Positions 27,779 to 36,708 of a stretch of DNA of 64,000 bases are shown one piece after another; the stretch's first letter is position 1; each line of letters opens with the position of its first letter. Both the position numbers and the translations under genes were made by a program. A model generated the notes under the pieces. The model made no database searches. It was not told the origin of the DNA and saw only the letters and a program-made list of their open reading frames with translations. The stretch is from Sphingopyxis alaskensis RB2256 (GTDB lineage Bacteria; Pseudomonadota; Alphaproteobacteria; Sphingomonadales; Sphingomonadaceae). The stretch covers positions 2,294,001 through 2,358,000 of the forward strand of contig NC_008048.1 of assembly GCF_000013985.1 (NCBI RefSeq), given 5' to 3'.

Positions 27779-28471
27779 TCAAGCGCCCGCGGCCGACGAT
27801 GCGGGCGTACGGTCGGCGATGCGTGTGTTGGCGCTCGCCAGCTTGCCGCGCAGCGCGCGCGCGAAGCCTTCGTGCAGTTCGGCCGCGATGCCGGGGTTCG
27901 CCGCGAGATAGGCGCGCAGCGCCGCCGCCGGGACAAACCACAGCCGCGCATTGCTGGCGAGCACGACGGTTCCCGTTGCGTGCGAGCCGTCCAGCACCGT
28001 CGCCTCGCCGATCAGCTCGCCATCGCCCAGTTGCCCGACCTCGGCGCCGTCGCGCATGATGGTCGCGCGACCGTCGGCGAGATAGAAAAGGCTGGGCGCC
28101 GCCTGATTTTCGCGGATCAGCACTTCGCCGCGCTGCGCCGAAATCCAGTGTCCCTGGTCGATCAGGCCGCGCGCGGCGTGCGCGCCCAGCCCCGGAAAAT
28201 GCCGCCGTCGCAGCTCCTCATCCTCGACCGAGAATCGCACTTTCGCCCCGCGCAGCCATAGCCGCGCCAGGATGCCGATATTGACCGCGAGGATCGCGAG
28301 CACGAGCAGGCTGTAACCGGGGTCGGAGGCGCGAAAGAGGGTGAGCGGCAGCGCGACGAACGCCGCCGCGGCAAGGCCGATGCGCGCATAGTCGATGCGC
28401 ACGACGAAGCTTGTCGCGAGAAGGAGCAGCAATGCCCCGTAGAGGAACCACGCGGAGTCGAAACTCGCCAT
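27779..28471 (-). CDS. Membrane protein with cyclic-nucleotide-binding-like domain
   Basis: From ATG 28471 the 230-residue protein has three hydrophobic segments (FLYGALLLLLATSFVV; IGLAAAAFVALPLTLF; YSLLVLAILAVNIGILARLW) and then a Crp/cNMP-like beta barrel (about 105-215) with GEVLIRENQAAPSLFYLADG and GQLGDGELIGEATVLDG. The order resembles Popeye-type membrane cNMP-binding proteins. There is no helix-turn-helix, so it is not a transcription factor. Ligand and role are unknown. Upstream residues of the longer frame are ignored. Confidence 0.85.
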   Translation of the reverse strand: MASFDSAWFLYGALLLLLATSFVVRIDYARIGLAAAAFVALPLTLFRASDPGYSLLVLAILAVNIGILARLWLRGAKVRFSVEDEELRRRHFPGLGAHAARGLIDQGHWISAQRGEVLIRENQAAPSLFYLADGRATIMRDGAEVGQLGDGELIGEATVLDGSHATGTVVLASNARLWFVPAAALRAYLAANPGIAAELHEGFARALRGKLASANTRIADRTPASSAAGA

Positions 28472-28721
28472 AGCCAATCGCTCGCATCCCGGCCCGCGGA
28501 CGGGCCACTGGGTGTATGACGTTGTCGATAGCCCTGAACCTTGAACGCACCCAACAGGCGCCAAAGTCGCAATAAACTATCAGTTCATGGTCCTGAAGAA
28601 AAGCATAGGTGCGCAAATGTCACGATAATGCTAATTTTCAGCCTCGCGCGCTCGGCAAACATTGCGCCCGACGGGCATTCACGCCATGGGGCGCATGATT
28701 CGAAAATGAAATGACAGGCAG

Positions 28722-30095
28722 ATGACGAAAAACTGGCAACCGCATAGCTGGCGCACGCACGAGGCCCGCCAGCTGCCCACCTATCGCGACGCCGATGCAC
28801 TCGCGGCCGCCGAACGCGAGCTGGCGAACTATCCGCCGCTCGTCTTTGCGGGCGAGGCGCGCGAACTGACGAACGAACTCGCGCGCGTCGCGGAGGGCAG
28901 GGCGTTCCTGCTCCAGGGCGGCGACTGCGCCGAAAGCTTTGCCGAGTTCCACCCGAACAATATCCGCGACACATTTCGTGTGCTGCTCCAGATGGCGGTG
29001 GTGCTGACCTTCGCCTCGAAAATGCCCGTGGTAAAGCTCGGCCGCATGGCGGGGCAGTTCGCCAAGCCGCGTTCGGCGGACATGGAAGAGGTGGATGGCG
29101 TCGCGCTGCCCAGCTATCGCGGCGACATCATCAACGACATCGCGTTCGAGGAAGCCGGCCGCGAGCCCGACCCCGCGCGGATGGTCAAGGCCTACAACCA
29201 GTCGGCGGCGACGCTCAACCTGCTGCGCGCTTTCGCGGGCGGTGGCTATGCCAATCTGCACCAGGTCAACGCCTGGACGCACGACTTCATGGACCGCAGC
29301 CCGTGGGCGAAGAAATATCAGGAAACCGCAGGCCGCATTTCCGAAGCGCTCGCCTTCATGGAAGCGTGCGGCGTGACGCCCGAAACGGTTCCGCAGATCA
29401 AGGGCACCAGCTTCTACACCAGCCATGAGGCGCTGCTCCTCCCCTATGAGCAGGCGCTGACCCGGCAGGACAGCCTGACCGGCGGCTGGTACGACACATC
29501 GGGCCACTTCCTGTGGGTCGGCGACCGCACCCGTTTCGAAGGATCAGCGCATATCGAATATCTCCGCGGGATCGGCAATCCGGTCGGCATGAAATGCGGA
29601 CCGAGCCTCGAACCCGACGTGCTGCTGCGCCTGCTCGACACGCTGAATCCCAACCATGTGCCCGGCCGCATGACGCTCATCACGCGCTATGGCCACGACA
29701 AGATCGAGGCGCATCTGCCCAGGCTCGTGCGCGCGGTGAAGGAATCGGGCCATCCCGTCGTCTGGTCGTGCGACCCGATGCACGGCAATGTCATCAAGAC
29801 CTCGACCGGCTACAAGACGCGCCCGTTCGAGCGCATCCTCGCCGAAGTGCGCGGCTTCTTCGCCGTCCACCGCGCCGAGGGCACGCATGGCGGCGGCATC
29901 CATATCGAGATGACCGGCCAGAATGTCACCGAATGCACCGGCGGCGCGATGGACGTGACCCAGATGGACCTTGCCGACCGCTATCACACGCATTGCGACC
30001 CGCGTTTGAATGCGGGGCAGAGCCTCGAACTCGCCTTCCTGCTGGCGGAGATGCTCAATCAGGAAATGAGCGAGCGGGCGAAGCAGGCGGCGTAA
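28722..30095 (+). CDS. Class II (plant-type) 3-deoxy-7-phosphoheptulonate synthase
   Basis: The 457-residue enzyme begins the shikimate pathway by condensing phosphoenolpyruvate with erythrose 4-phosphate. Class II features are clear: [57 protein letters not shown] and [17 protein letters not shown]. The start at ATG 28722 gives [11 protein letters not shown], typical of the family. It stands alone on the plus strand. The 250 bases upstream are non-coding, with no clear promoter boxes. A REP-type palindrome follows. Confidence 0.97.
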   Translation: MTKNWQPHSWRTHEARQLPTYRDADALAAAERELANYPPLVFAGEARELTNELARVAEGRAFLLQGGDCAESFAEFHPNNIRDTFRVLLQMAVVLTFASKMPVVKLGRMAGQFAKPRSADMEEVDGVALPSYRGDIINDIAFEEAGREPDPARMVKAYNQSAATLNLLRAFAGGGYANLHQVNAWTHDFMDRSPWAKKYQETAGRISEALAFMEACGVTPETVPQIKGTSFYTSHEALLLPYEQALTRQDSLTGGWYDTSGHFLWVGDRTRFEGSAHIEYLRGIGNPVGMKCGPSLEPDVLLRLLDTLNPNHVPGRMTLITRYGHDKIEAHLPRLVRAVKESGHPVVWSCDPMHGNVIKTSTGYKTRPFERILAEVRGFFAVHRAEGTHGGGIHIEMTGQNVTECTGGAMDVTQMDLADRYHTHCDPRLNAGQSLELAFLLAEMLNQEMSERAKQAA

Positions 30096-30102
30096 GCCAC
30101 TT

Positions 30103-30201
30103 CGTCATTGCGAGCGAAGCGAAGCAATCTCCAGCCCTCGACCTTTGCGTAAGATCGAGGGCTGGAGATTGCCGCGTCGCCTCCGGCTCCTCGCAATGAC
30201 G
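30103..30201. repeat. Large REP-type palindrome between convergent genes
   Basis: CGTCATTGCGAGCGAAGCGA at the left pairs with CCTCGCAATGACG at the right, and an inner pair (CAATCTCCAGCCCTCGA with TCGAGGGCTGGAGATTG) forms a long stem. The whole lies between the convergent DAHP synthase and M28 peptidase genes, where it could end transcription from both sides. A different family from the CGTCATCCCGG repeats. Confidence 0.85.
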
Positions 30202-30211
30202 ATCTAGAGAA

Positions 30212-31714
30212 TTACTTGCCCGGCCACCGTTTCGTATCGGCGAACGCCCGGCCGAGCGCGACGTGCAAATCGGCATCCTCGGCCGCCCCTCCGAGCGGGA
30301 TCTTGTCGGAGAAATTGTCGGCCGCGCGGTGATAATCGCCCGACAAAAAGGCTTCGAGCAGCTTCATGTCCGAAAAGCTGCCGCCGACCATCAGCGAGGT
30401 GACGCCCTTCGCACCCAGCGCCCAGCCGTCCTGTCGCTGGATGAAGGCGTCGGCCTCGCCATCCTCGTCGAGCGTGCGGCCGAGCCTGGTCGCCACCTCG
30501 CGCACCAGCGCGTCATAGGCGGGCTTGCCGCGCCCGATCGTCGCGACCGGCGTGCCGCGCGGCGAGATTGCGATCGTGTCGACGTTGAGTGCCACGGTGA
30601 TGTCGCCAAGCGGCACCACCGGATGGTCGGCGAACCAGCGCGCGCCGAGCAGGCCCTTTTCCTCCGCCGTCGTCGCGAGGAAATAGATGTCGCGATCGGG
30701 GCGCGGCCCCTTGCCCAGCCGCTTCGCGACCTCGATCAGTACCGCGATCCCGCTCGCATTGTCGACCGCGCCGTTACAGATGCGGTCGGCCTCGCCCTCG
30801 GGCGCGCAAAGGCCCAGATGGTCCCAATGTCCCAGAAACAGCACCGCCTTGCCGTCGGGCTTCGCGCCGGGCAGTTTGGCGATGATATTGTGGCTCGCAA
30901 AGGCGCGGACCGTCGACTCTGCGGTGAAGTCGGCAGCCACCGGCAGCGCCATACCCCGATAGTCGGCCGACGCGGCCGCTTCGCGCAGCGCGGCGCCATC
31001 CTGCCCAGCGGCCTTGAACAGTGCGTCGGCCGCGTTGCCTGACAGGAAACCGCTCACCGGCGCACCCGCCTTGACGCTGGCAAGGCGCATGGATTTGCTG
31101 CCGACACTCTCGCGCAGTGCGTCCCACGGCACCGCGTCGGTCGCGATCACCAACACCGCGCTCGCCCCCGCATCGGCGAGCATCTGGCGCCGCTCGCGAT
31201 AGCGCGGCAATCTGTCGCCAAAAGGCGCATTGTCGAACAGCATGATCGCGAGTTTGCCGCGGACGTCGGCATTCACCTGTCCGGTGCTGTCGATGCCATA
31301 GCCGACGAAGACCGCGGGGACGCCCGCCAGCGACACCGACGCATCGCGCCCGGTGAGCACGATGCTGTCATCGTCTAGCGGAAAATTGCGGCCGTTCACG
31401 TTGAAGGTCGCTGTCCCGCCGAGCGCCTGCGTTTCGATGAAGGGCACCGGCTGGAGCCACGGCGTCGCGCTGCCCGGCACGGCTTCGAGCCCCGCCTTCG
31501 CCCATTCGCCGACGATATAGGCGATCGTGCGATCCTCGCCATCGGTGCCCGGCGCGCGCCCCTCGAACGCATCCCCGGCCAGGATTTTCATGTGCGCGGC
31601 GAGGTCGGCTTCGGTGACCGGCGCATCGGCGGTCGCGGATGCGGCCTGCGCGGGAGCGGACGTGGCGACGAGGGCGACGGCCGCAACGGCGGCGCGAAAG
31701 AAGGAGGCTTTCAT
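30212..31714 (-). CDS. Exported M28-family zinc metallopeptidase
   Basis: From ATG 31714 the 500-residue protein starts MKASFFRAAVAAVALVATSA and PAQA, a Sec signal peptide. The catalytic domain shows LFLGHWDHLG (metal His-x-Asp), GAVDNASGIAVL (bridging Asp) and TTAEEKGLLGARW (catalytic and metal Glu). A PA-type insert lies at about 110-240. Such enzymes are periplasmic or secreted aminopeptidases. The GGG SFSDMKLLEAF segment supplies later conserved residues. It is convergent with the DAHP synthase gene. Confidence 0.93.
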   Translation of the reverse strand: MKASFFRAAVAAVALVATSAPAQAASATADAPVTEADLAAHMKILAGDAFEGRAPGTDGEDRTIAYIVGEWAKAGLEAVPGSATPWLQPVPFIETQALGGTATFNVNGRNFPLDDDSIVLTGRDASVSLAGVPAVFVGYGIDSTGQVNADVRGKLAIMLFDNAPFGDRLPRYRERRQMLADAGASAVLVIATDAVPWDALRESVGSKSMRLASVKAGAPVSGFLSGNAADALFKAAGQDGAALREAAASADYRGMALPVAADFTAESTVRAFASHNIIAKLPGAKPDGKAVLFLGHWDHLGLCAPEGEADRICNGAVDNASGIAVLIEVAKRLGKGPRPDRDIYFLATTAEEKGLLGARWFADHPVVPLGDITVALNVDTIAISPRGTPVATIGRGKPAYDALVREVATRLGRTLDEDGEADAFIQRQDGWALGAKGVTSLMVGGSFSDMKLLEAFLSGDYHRAADNFSDKIPLGGAAEDADLHVALGRAFADTKRWPGK

Positions 31715-31813
31715 GGGCGCGCGGCATGACATTTCCGCCACGGGCAGGCAAGGCGGTTCGTCGAACGACGAAGGGCGGCGGCGTTCTTTATTCTCTCGCC
31801 ATCATCCCGTTTT

Positions 31814-31905
31814 CTCAATTCGTCATCCCGGCGAAGGCCGGGATCTCGCCGGTGCATTGTAACGCTAGGTCGAGACCCCGGCCTCCGCCGGGGTGACGAA
31901 TTGAG
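31814..31905. repeat. REP-like repeat with perfect outer arms
   Basis: CTCAATTCGTCA (31814) and TGACGAATTGAG (to 31905) are exact inverted arms. Between them are two GC hairpins, ATCCCGGCGAAGGCCGGGAT and CCCCGGCCTCCGCCGGGG. Same family as 16340, 34190 and 37664. It lies just upstream of the M28 gene and immediately after the CoA-ester lyase stop. Confidence 0.85.
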
Positions 31906-31906
31906 G

Positions 31907-32710
31907 TTATCCCCTTGCCCGCGCCAGCAGCGCCCGCGCCGCGGCGACGTGCATATCCTCGATCATCCGGCCTTCGTGCCGCTGTGCGCCGCCGGTCGCC
32001 GCCGCGACCAGCGCCTCGGCCGCCGCAATCTCGCGCACCGTCGGAGCAAAGGCGGCGTTGCACGGATCGACCTGCGACGGGTGGATCAGCGTCTTGCCGT
32101 CAAAGCCCAGCCGCCGCCCCTCGGCGGCTTCGGCGGCGAAACCTGCGACATCGTCGATCGCATTATAAACCCCGTCGAAGCACCACACCCCGCCCGCGCG
32201 CGCGGCCAGTACGATCGCCTGGATCGCATGGCTCATCGCGTCGCGATCGGTCCCGTCGGGCAGTTTCAATTCGTGCGCGAGATCGTTGAGCCCCGCAATC
32301 AGACCCGCCACGCCGGGGTCCGCAGCGATGTCGCGCGCGGCATAGATGGCGGCGGGCGTCTCGATCATCGCGAGCAGCGGCAAGCCGAGCCCGCGCGCTG
32401 GGGCGAGGTCGGCGATGGCGTCGACCTTGGGCAGCACGACGGCATCGAGCGGCAGTCCCGCGAGCGCGTCGATGTCCGCCGCCTGATGCGCGGTCCCCGC
32501 CCCGTTGATCCGCACCGCGACGCGCTTGCCCGGATAGCCCGCCGTCACCGCCGCGCGCATCGCCGCGCGCGCGTCGTCCTTGCGGTCGGCCGGCACCGCA
32601 TCCTCGAGGTCGATAATCAGCATATCGGCGGCGAGCGCTTGCGCCTTTTCCAGCGCGCGAGCGTTCGAACCGGGGACATAGAGCAGCGAGCGGGGGGCGA
32701 AGTCGGTCAT
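31907..32710 (-). CDS. HpcH/HpaI aldolase / citrate lyase beta-like CoA-ester lyase
   Basis: From ATG 32710 the 267-residue protein has RSLLYVPGSNARALEKAQAL, MLIIDLEDAVPADRKDDAR, VRINGAGT, VVLPKVD, MIETPAAIYAARDI and DGKTLIHPSQVDPCNAAF. This is the CitE-like family, which includes malyl-CoA, citramalyl-CoA and beta-methylmalyl-CoA lyases/thioesterases; substrate cannot be named by eye. The glutamate in MIET and aspartate in LEDAV bind the metal. It stands alone, divergent from the SPFH gene. Confidence 0.9.
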   Translation of the reverse strand: MTDFAPRSLLYVPGSNARALEKAQALAADMLIIDLEDAVPADRKDDARAAMRAAVTAGYPGKRVAVRINGAGTAHQAADIDALAGLPLDAVVLPKVDAIADLAPARGLGLPLLAMIETPAAIYAARDIAADPGVAGLIAGLNDLAHELKLPDGTDRDAMSHAIQAIVLAARAGGVWCFDGVYNAIDDVAGFAAEAAEGRRLGFDGKTLIHPSQVDPCNAAFAPTVREIAAAEALVAAATGGAQRHEGRMIEDMHVAAARALLARARG

Positions 32711-32795
32711 GCGCTTTTCTGTGGCGCAGCCGCGCCATTGCCGCAATAAGGAAGGCGGGTTTGCAAAGACGCTTGTTTGCAAGAGGGGATGATCG

Positions 32796-33710
32796 ATGGA
32801 ATTCGCACTCGCACTGGTGGTTCTGGCGCTGGTGTTCCTGATCTGGGCGTTAACGCCCGTGCGCCAGGGTTTTGCCTATACGATCGAGCGCTTCGGCCGT
32901 TACACGCACACGGCGCAGCCGGGGCTCAATTTCATCATGCCGATCTTCGACCGGGTGGGTCGGAAAGTGAACATGATGGAGCAGGTGCTCGACATTCCGG
33001 GGCAGGAAATCATCACCAAGGACAATGCGATGGTCGCGGTCGACGGTGTCGTGTTCTTTCAGGTGCTCGACGCCGCGAAGGCCGCCTATGAGGTCAGCGA
33101 CCTGTATCTTTCGATCATGAACCTGACGACGACCAACCTGCGCACCGTGATGGGGTCGATGGACCTCGACGAAACGCTGTCGAAGCGCGACGAAATCAAC
33201 GCGCGGCTGCTCCACGTCGTCGACGATGCGACAACGCCGTGGGGGGTCAAGATCACCCGCGTCGAGATCAAGGACATCCGCCCGCCCGCCGACATTTCGA
33301 ACGCCATGGCGCGCCAGATGAAGGCCGAGCGCGAAAAACGCGCCGCGATCCTGGAGGCCGAGGGACTGCGCGCCTCCGAAATCCTCCGCGCCGAGGGCGA
33401 AAAGCAGGGCCAGATTTTGCAGGCCGAAGGCCGCCGCGAGGCCGCCTTCCGCGATGCCGAGGCGCGCGAACGCGAGGCCGAAGCCGAAGCAAAGGCGACG
33501 CAGATGGTCAGCGACGCGATCGCCAGTGGCAATGCGCAGGCGATCAACTATTTCATCGCGCAAAAATATGTCGAGGCGGTCAGCCAGTTCGCAACCAGCC
33601 CGAACAGCAAGACGATCCTCTTCCCGGTCGAGGCGACGCAGTTGATCGGGACTTTGGGCGGCATCGGCGAACTCGCCAAGGATGCGTTCGAACGCAAGGG
33701 AGGCGCCTGA
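32796..33710 (+). CDS. SPFH/paraslipin (QmcA-like) membrane protein
   Basis: The 304-residue protein has one N-terminal membrane helix ([20 protein letters not shown]), then an SPFH domain ([57 protein letters not shown]) and a long charged coiled coil rich in Ala-Glu-Gly repeats ([17 protein letters not shown]). Such proteins form large membrane-bound cages linked to FtsH-type quality control. It is followed one base later by an NfeD gene, the classic partner. Confidence 0.94.
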   Translation: MEFALALVVLALVFLIWALTPVRQGFAYTIERFGRYTHTAQPGLNFIMPIFDRVGRKVNMMEQVLDIPGQEIITKDNAMVAVDGVVFFQVLDAAKAAYEVSDLYLSIMNLTTTNLRTVMGSMDLDETLSKRDEINARLLHVVDDATTPWGVKITRVEIKDIRPPADISNAMARQMKAEREKRAAILEAEGLRASEILRAEGEKQGQILQAEGRREAAFRDAEAREREAEAEAKATQMVSDAIASGNAQAINYFIAQKYVEAVSQFATSPNSKTILFPVEATQLIGTLGGIGELAKDAFERKGGA

Positions 33711-33711
33711 C

Positions 33712-34158
33712 ATGCCCGACTGGCTGACCAATATGGAGCCGCATTGGGCGTGGCTGTCGCTCGGCGTGCTGCTTGCCGCCGCCGAAATCGTTGCGCCGGG
33801 CTTCTTCCTCATCTGGATCGGCGCTGCGGCGATCGTCACCGGGGTCATCGCCTGGGTTGTGCCGCTCAGCGTCCCTTTCCAGCTCGGCATTTTTGCCCTG
33901 CTGTCCTTCGTCGCGCTCTATGGCGGGCGCCGCTGGCTCCGGATGAACCCGATCACGACGACCGACCCCCACCTCAACCAGCGCGGCGGCCGCCTCGTCG
34001 GCGAGGTGCTGACGGTGACGAAGGCGATCGAGGACGGCCGCGGCCGCGTGCGTGTCGGCGATGGCGAATGGCCGGTGCGCGGCCCCGACGCCGCCGAGGG
34101 CGCGAAGGTGCGCGTGGTGAGCGCCGACGGCGGGGTGCTGGTGGTCGAGCTGGCGTAA
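33712..34158 (+). CDS. NfeD-family membrane protein
   Basis: From ATG 33712 the 148-residue protein has three hydrophobic segments (WAWLSLGVLLAAAEIVAPGF, IWIGAAAIVTGVIAWVV, QLGIFALLSFVALYGG) and a C-terminal OB-fold domain with GRVRVGDGEWPVRGPDAAEG. This is the short NfeD form. It works with the SPFH protein encoded immediately upstream, the two being a conserved two-gene unit. Upstream ORF residues overlap the SPFH coding end and are not used. Confidence 0.93.
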   Translation: MPDWLTNMEPHWAWLSLGVLLAAAEIVAPGFFLIWIGAAAIVTGVIAWVVPLSVPFQLGIFALLSFVALYGGRRWLRMNPITTTDPHLNQRGGRLVGEVLTVTKAIEDGRGRVRVGDGEWPVRGPDAAEGAKVRVVSADGGVLVVELA

Positions 34159-34189
34159 CATCTCTCGTGCGTCAGGACGAGACGATGAG

Positions 34190-34209
34190 ATCCCGGCCTT
34201 CGCCGGGAT
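34190..34209. repeat. Single REP hairpin
   Basis: ATCCCGGC-CTTC-GCCGGGAT forms a perfect 8-base stem. It is the core of the family at 16340, 31814 and 37664, and lies between the convergent NfeD and GNAT genes. Confidence 0.8.
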
Positions 34210-34227
34210 GACGATGATAGATGGCGA

Positions 34228-34758
34228 TCAGCCGCCCCGCGGCCGCGAATAAATCGCCGTCACATGCCCCAGCGCGTCGGTGTCGCCGATGTGCCGGAAC
34301 CCCAGCTTCGCCGCAACCCGCTCGGACGCTGCATGGCCGCGGTCGATGATGCAGCGCACATGCTTTGCGTCGAGGTTCGCGTCGGCCCAGCCGAGCACGG
34401 CGGTCATCGCCTCGGTCGCATAGCCCGCGCCCCAATGGTCGGCATCGAACGCCCAGCCCGCTTCGGGCACGCCTTCGAGTTCGGCTATGCCGCGGCAGAA
34501 ATAGCTGAGCCCGCCCATGCCGATCAGCGCGTCGCTCGCGCGGTCGGCGAATACCCAGTAACCGAAACCCATCACCGGCCACAGCCCCGCCGAGCTTAAA
34601 AACTTGCCCCAGCTGACATCGGGCGCGCGCGGTTCGCCGCCGATAAAGCGCGTGACGCGGGCGTCGGCCCACATCGCGATATGCGTATCCTTGTCGGCAA
34701 GGCGACCGGGGCGCAGGCGCAGGCGGGCGGTTTCGATCACGGGGGCGATGGTCGACAT
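34228..34758 (-). CDS. GNAT-family N-acetyltransferase (RimJ-like)
   Basis: From ATG 34758 the 176-residue protein reads IETARLRLRPGRLADKDTHI, LIGMGGLSYF, EAGWAFDADHWGAGYATEAM and CIIDRGHAASERVAAKLGF, the RimJ/RimL-like GNAT pattern with the acetyl-CoA loop at HWGAGYATEA. The acceptor could be an N-terminal amine or a small molecule. The longer frame that runs into the upstream methyltransferase gene is not used. Convergent with nfeD. Confidence 0.88.
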   Translation of the reverse strand: MSTIAPVIETARLRLRPGRLADKDTHIAMWADARVTRFIGGEPRAPDVSWGKFLSSAGLWPVMGFGYWVFADRASDALIGMGGLSYFCRGIAELEGVPEAGWAFDADHWGAGYATEAMTAVLGWADANLDAKHVRCIIDRGHAASERVAAKLGFRHIGDTDALGHVTAIYSRPRGG

Positions 34759-34790
34759 GCGCCGCGATGTGCCCAAGCGGGCGCGCGCGG

Positions 34791-35351
34791 TCAATCGGGG
34801 TTCAGATAATGGTCGAACAGGTCGTGCAGCACCGCCTTGCCATCGACCTGCTGCCTGACGCGCATCACCGCCAGCGTATCGACGCGCGTGAGCACGTCCA
34901 CATGGCGCAGCACGGCATGATAATGCGGCCGGCCGGTAAAATCGTGGAACAGCAGGACGCAGTCGGGTTTGCAGTGGATGATCGCCTGGAGCAGGCAGGC
35001 GACGCGAAAGCGCCCGTCGATCAGCACCGCATCGGGGCTGCCCCCCATGCCGCGCCAGACCTGTGTGTGATAGCGCGGCCAGTCGCGAAGGCGGCTTTCG
35101 CCTGTCGGATAGCCCCATTCGCCGACGGGGCCGATGTCGATATGGACGGGGGTGAAGTCGACGGGCTCGGCGGCGACCTCCGCCCGCACGCGCGCGAGCC
35201 AGGCGGGGTCGCTGTCGACGCTGACGATGCGTCGCACCTGCCGCGCCGCGACCAGCGTGCTGCCGCCGCAGCCGAACTCCAGCAGCGAGCCCAGCCCCGC
35301 CAGCTGCAATTCGAAATGCCGCACCTCGGCGGCGGTCATATGTGGCTGCAT
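34791..35351 (-). CDS. Class I SAM-dependent methyltransferase-like protein
   Basis: From ATG 35351 the 186-residue protein has a Rossmann motif I variant, LLEFGCGGSTLVAARQV, then IVSVDSDPAWLARVRAE, PDAVLIDGRFRVACLL and LLFHDFTGRPHYHAVLRHVD. The glycine-rich loop and following acid (VDSD) fit an adenosylmethionine fold. Substrate is unknown. ATG 35363 is an alternative start. It lies 32 bases upstream of the GNAT gene and may be cotranscribed; it is divergent from proB. Confidence 0.75.
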   Translation of the reverse strand: MQPHMTAAEVRHFELQLAGLGSLLEFGCGGSTLVAARQVRRIVSVDSDPAWLARVRAEVAAEPVDFTPVHIDIGPVGEWGYPTGESRLRDWPRYHTQVWRGMGGSPDAVLIDGRFRVACLLQAIIHCKPDCVLLFHDFTGRPHYHAVLRHVDVLTRVDTLAVMRVRQQVDGKAVLHDLFDHYLNPD

Positions 35352-35465
35352 GGTCCCCTCCACGCGGCAAACCTATGGGACCGCGCCGCGCGCGTCCAGC
35401 GGCGGCGCGCGGGGCAAACGACATTCGCATTGGCGCGCGGGCGTCGCCGCGCTATCGGCGGCGGC

Positions 35466-36572
35466 ATGAGCCTGTTTCCGCCCGCCTCCTGCCCGCGACT
35501 GATCGTCAAGATCGGGTCGGCGCTGCTCGTCGATCCGGGCGGCGCGGTGCGGCGCGACTGGCTCACAGGCATCGCCGCCGACATCGCGGAACGCGCCCGC
35601 GCCGGGCAACAGGTCGCGGTCGTCTCGTCGGGTGCGATCGCGCTCGGCGCGCGGCGGCTGGGGCTTGCCAAGGGCGGCCGCGCGAGCCTCGAAGATGCAC
35701 AGGCGGCCGCCGCGACGGGGCAGATCGCGCTCAGCCAGGTGTGGGCCGAGGTGCTCGGCGCCGAGGGGCTGACGGCGGCACAGATGCTTGTGACGCTCGG
35801 TGACCTCGAACATCGGCGCCGCTACCTCAACGCCGCGGCGACGCTCGATCGCCTGCTCAGCCTGGGCGTCGTCCCGATCATCAACGAGAATGACAGCGTC
35901 GCGACCGAGGAAATCCGCTTCGGCGACAACGACCGGCTCGCCGCGCGCGTCGCGCAGGCCGCCGCGGCGCGCGGCGTCATCCTTCTCTCTGACATCGACG
36001 GACTCTACGACCGCAACCCGGCGCAACCGGGCGCCGTACATATCGAGCGAATCGAGCGGATTGACGCAGCGATCGAAGCGATGGCCGACACGGGGTCCGC
36101 ATCGGGCATGGGATCGGGCGGCATGGTGTCGAAAATCGCCGCCGCGCGCATCGCCAACGCCGCGGGCGCGCATCTGGCCATCGCTTCGGGTCGGATCGAC
36201 CGTCCGCTGTCGACCGCGGCGCGGCACAGCCTGTTCGTCGCCGAGCGCGGCGCGAGCGCGCGCAAGGCGTGGCTCGCGGGCGGGCTGACCGCCGAAGGGC
36301 GGCTGACGATCGACGCGGGCGCGGTCAAGGCGCTGGTGGGCGGCGCGAGCCTGCTCGCCGCCGGGGTAACTGCGGTATCAGGCAGCTTCGCGCGCGGCGA
36401 CATCCTCGATATCGTCGGACCCGACGGGCGCGTCGTCGCGCGCGGCCTGTCCGAATATCCTGCGGCCGATGCGGCTGCAATCGTCGGGCTCGGCCGCGAC
36501 GCGCAGGAGGCCGCGCTCGGCTATGCGCCGCGCAGCGCCATCGTCCACCGCGACCATATGGTGCTGCTGTGA
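35466..36572 (+). CDS. proB: Glutamate 5-kinase
   Basis: The 368-residue enzyme phosphorylates glutamate, the first step of proline synthesis. The amino-acid kinase domain has LIVKIGSALLVD, VAVVSSGAIALGARRLGL, IINENDSVATEEIRFGDNDR and GSGGMVSKIAAARIA. A PUA domain fills the last 90 residues (ARGLSEYPAADAAAIVGLGR). Start ATG 35466 gives MSLFPPASCPRLIVKIG. proA is not adjacent in this window. A REP-like repeat separates it from the next gene. Confidence 0.97.
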   Translation: MSLFPPASCPRLIVKIGSALLVDPGGAVRRDWLTGIAADIAERARAGQQVAVVSSGAIALGARRLGLAKGGRASLEDAQAAAATGQIALSQVWAEVLGAEGLTAAQMLVTLGDLEHRRRYLNAAATLDRLLSLGVVPIINENDSVATEEIRFGDNDRLAARVAQAAAARGVILLSDIDGLYDRNPAQPGAVHIERIERIDAAIEAMADTGSASGMGSGGMVSKIAAARIANAAGAHLAIASGRIDRPLSTAARHSLFVAERGASARKAWLAGGLTAEGRLTIDAGAVKALVGGASLLAAGVTAVSGSFARGDILDIVGPDGRVVARGLSEYPAADAAAIVGLGRDAQEAALGYAPRSAIVHRDHMVLL

Positions 36573-36573
36573 T

Positions 36574-36700
36574 CCTCCCCTGCAAGGGGAGGGGGACCAC
36601 CCGGAGGGTGGTGGAGGGGCACGCGCAGCCAAATGCGGCGTTCGACCTCCTGCGCCCCTCCCCCATGCTTCGCATGGCGCCCCTCCCCGTACCGGGGAAG
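36574..36700. repeat. GC-rich palindromic repeat cluster
   Basis: Several hairpins are packed here: CCTCCCCTGCAAGGGGAGG at 36574, ACCACCCGGAGGGTGGT, and ATGCTTCGCAT next to CTCCCCGTACCGGGGAAG. The sequence resembles the arms at 5345 and 13371. It lies between proB and the epimerase, same strand, and may attenuate readthrough. Confidence 0.7.
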
Positions 36701-36708
36701 AACGTCTT

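Noticed and set aside
32850..33890. 346-codon frame opposite the SPFH/NfeD genes
   Set aside because: Antisense of two conserved genes that form a known functional pair.
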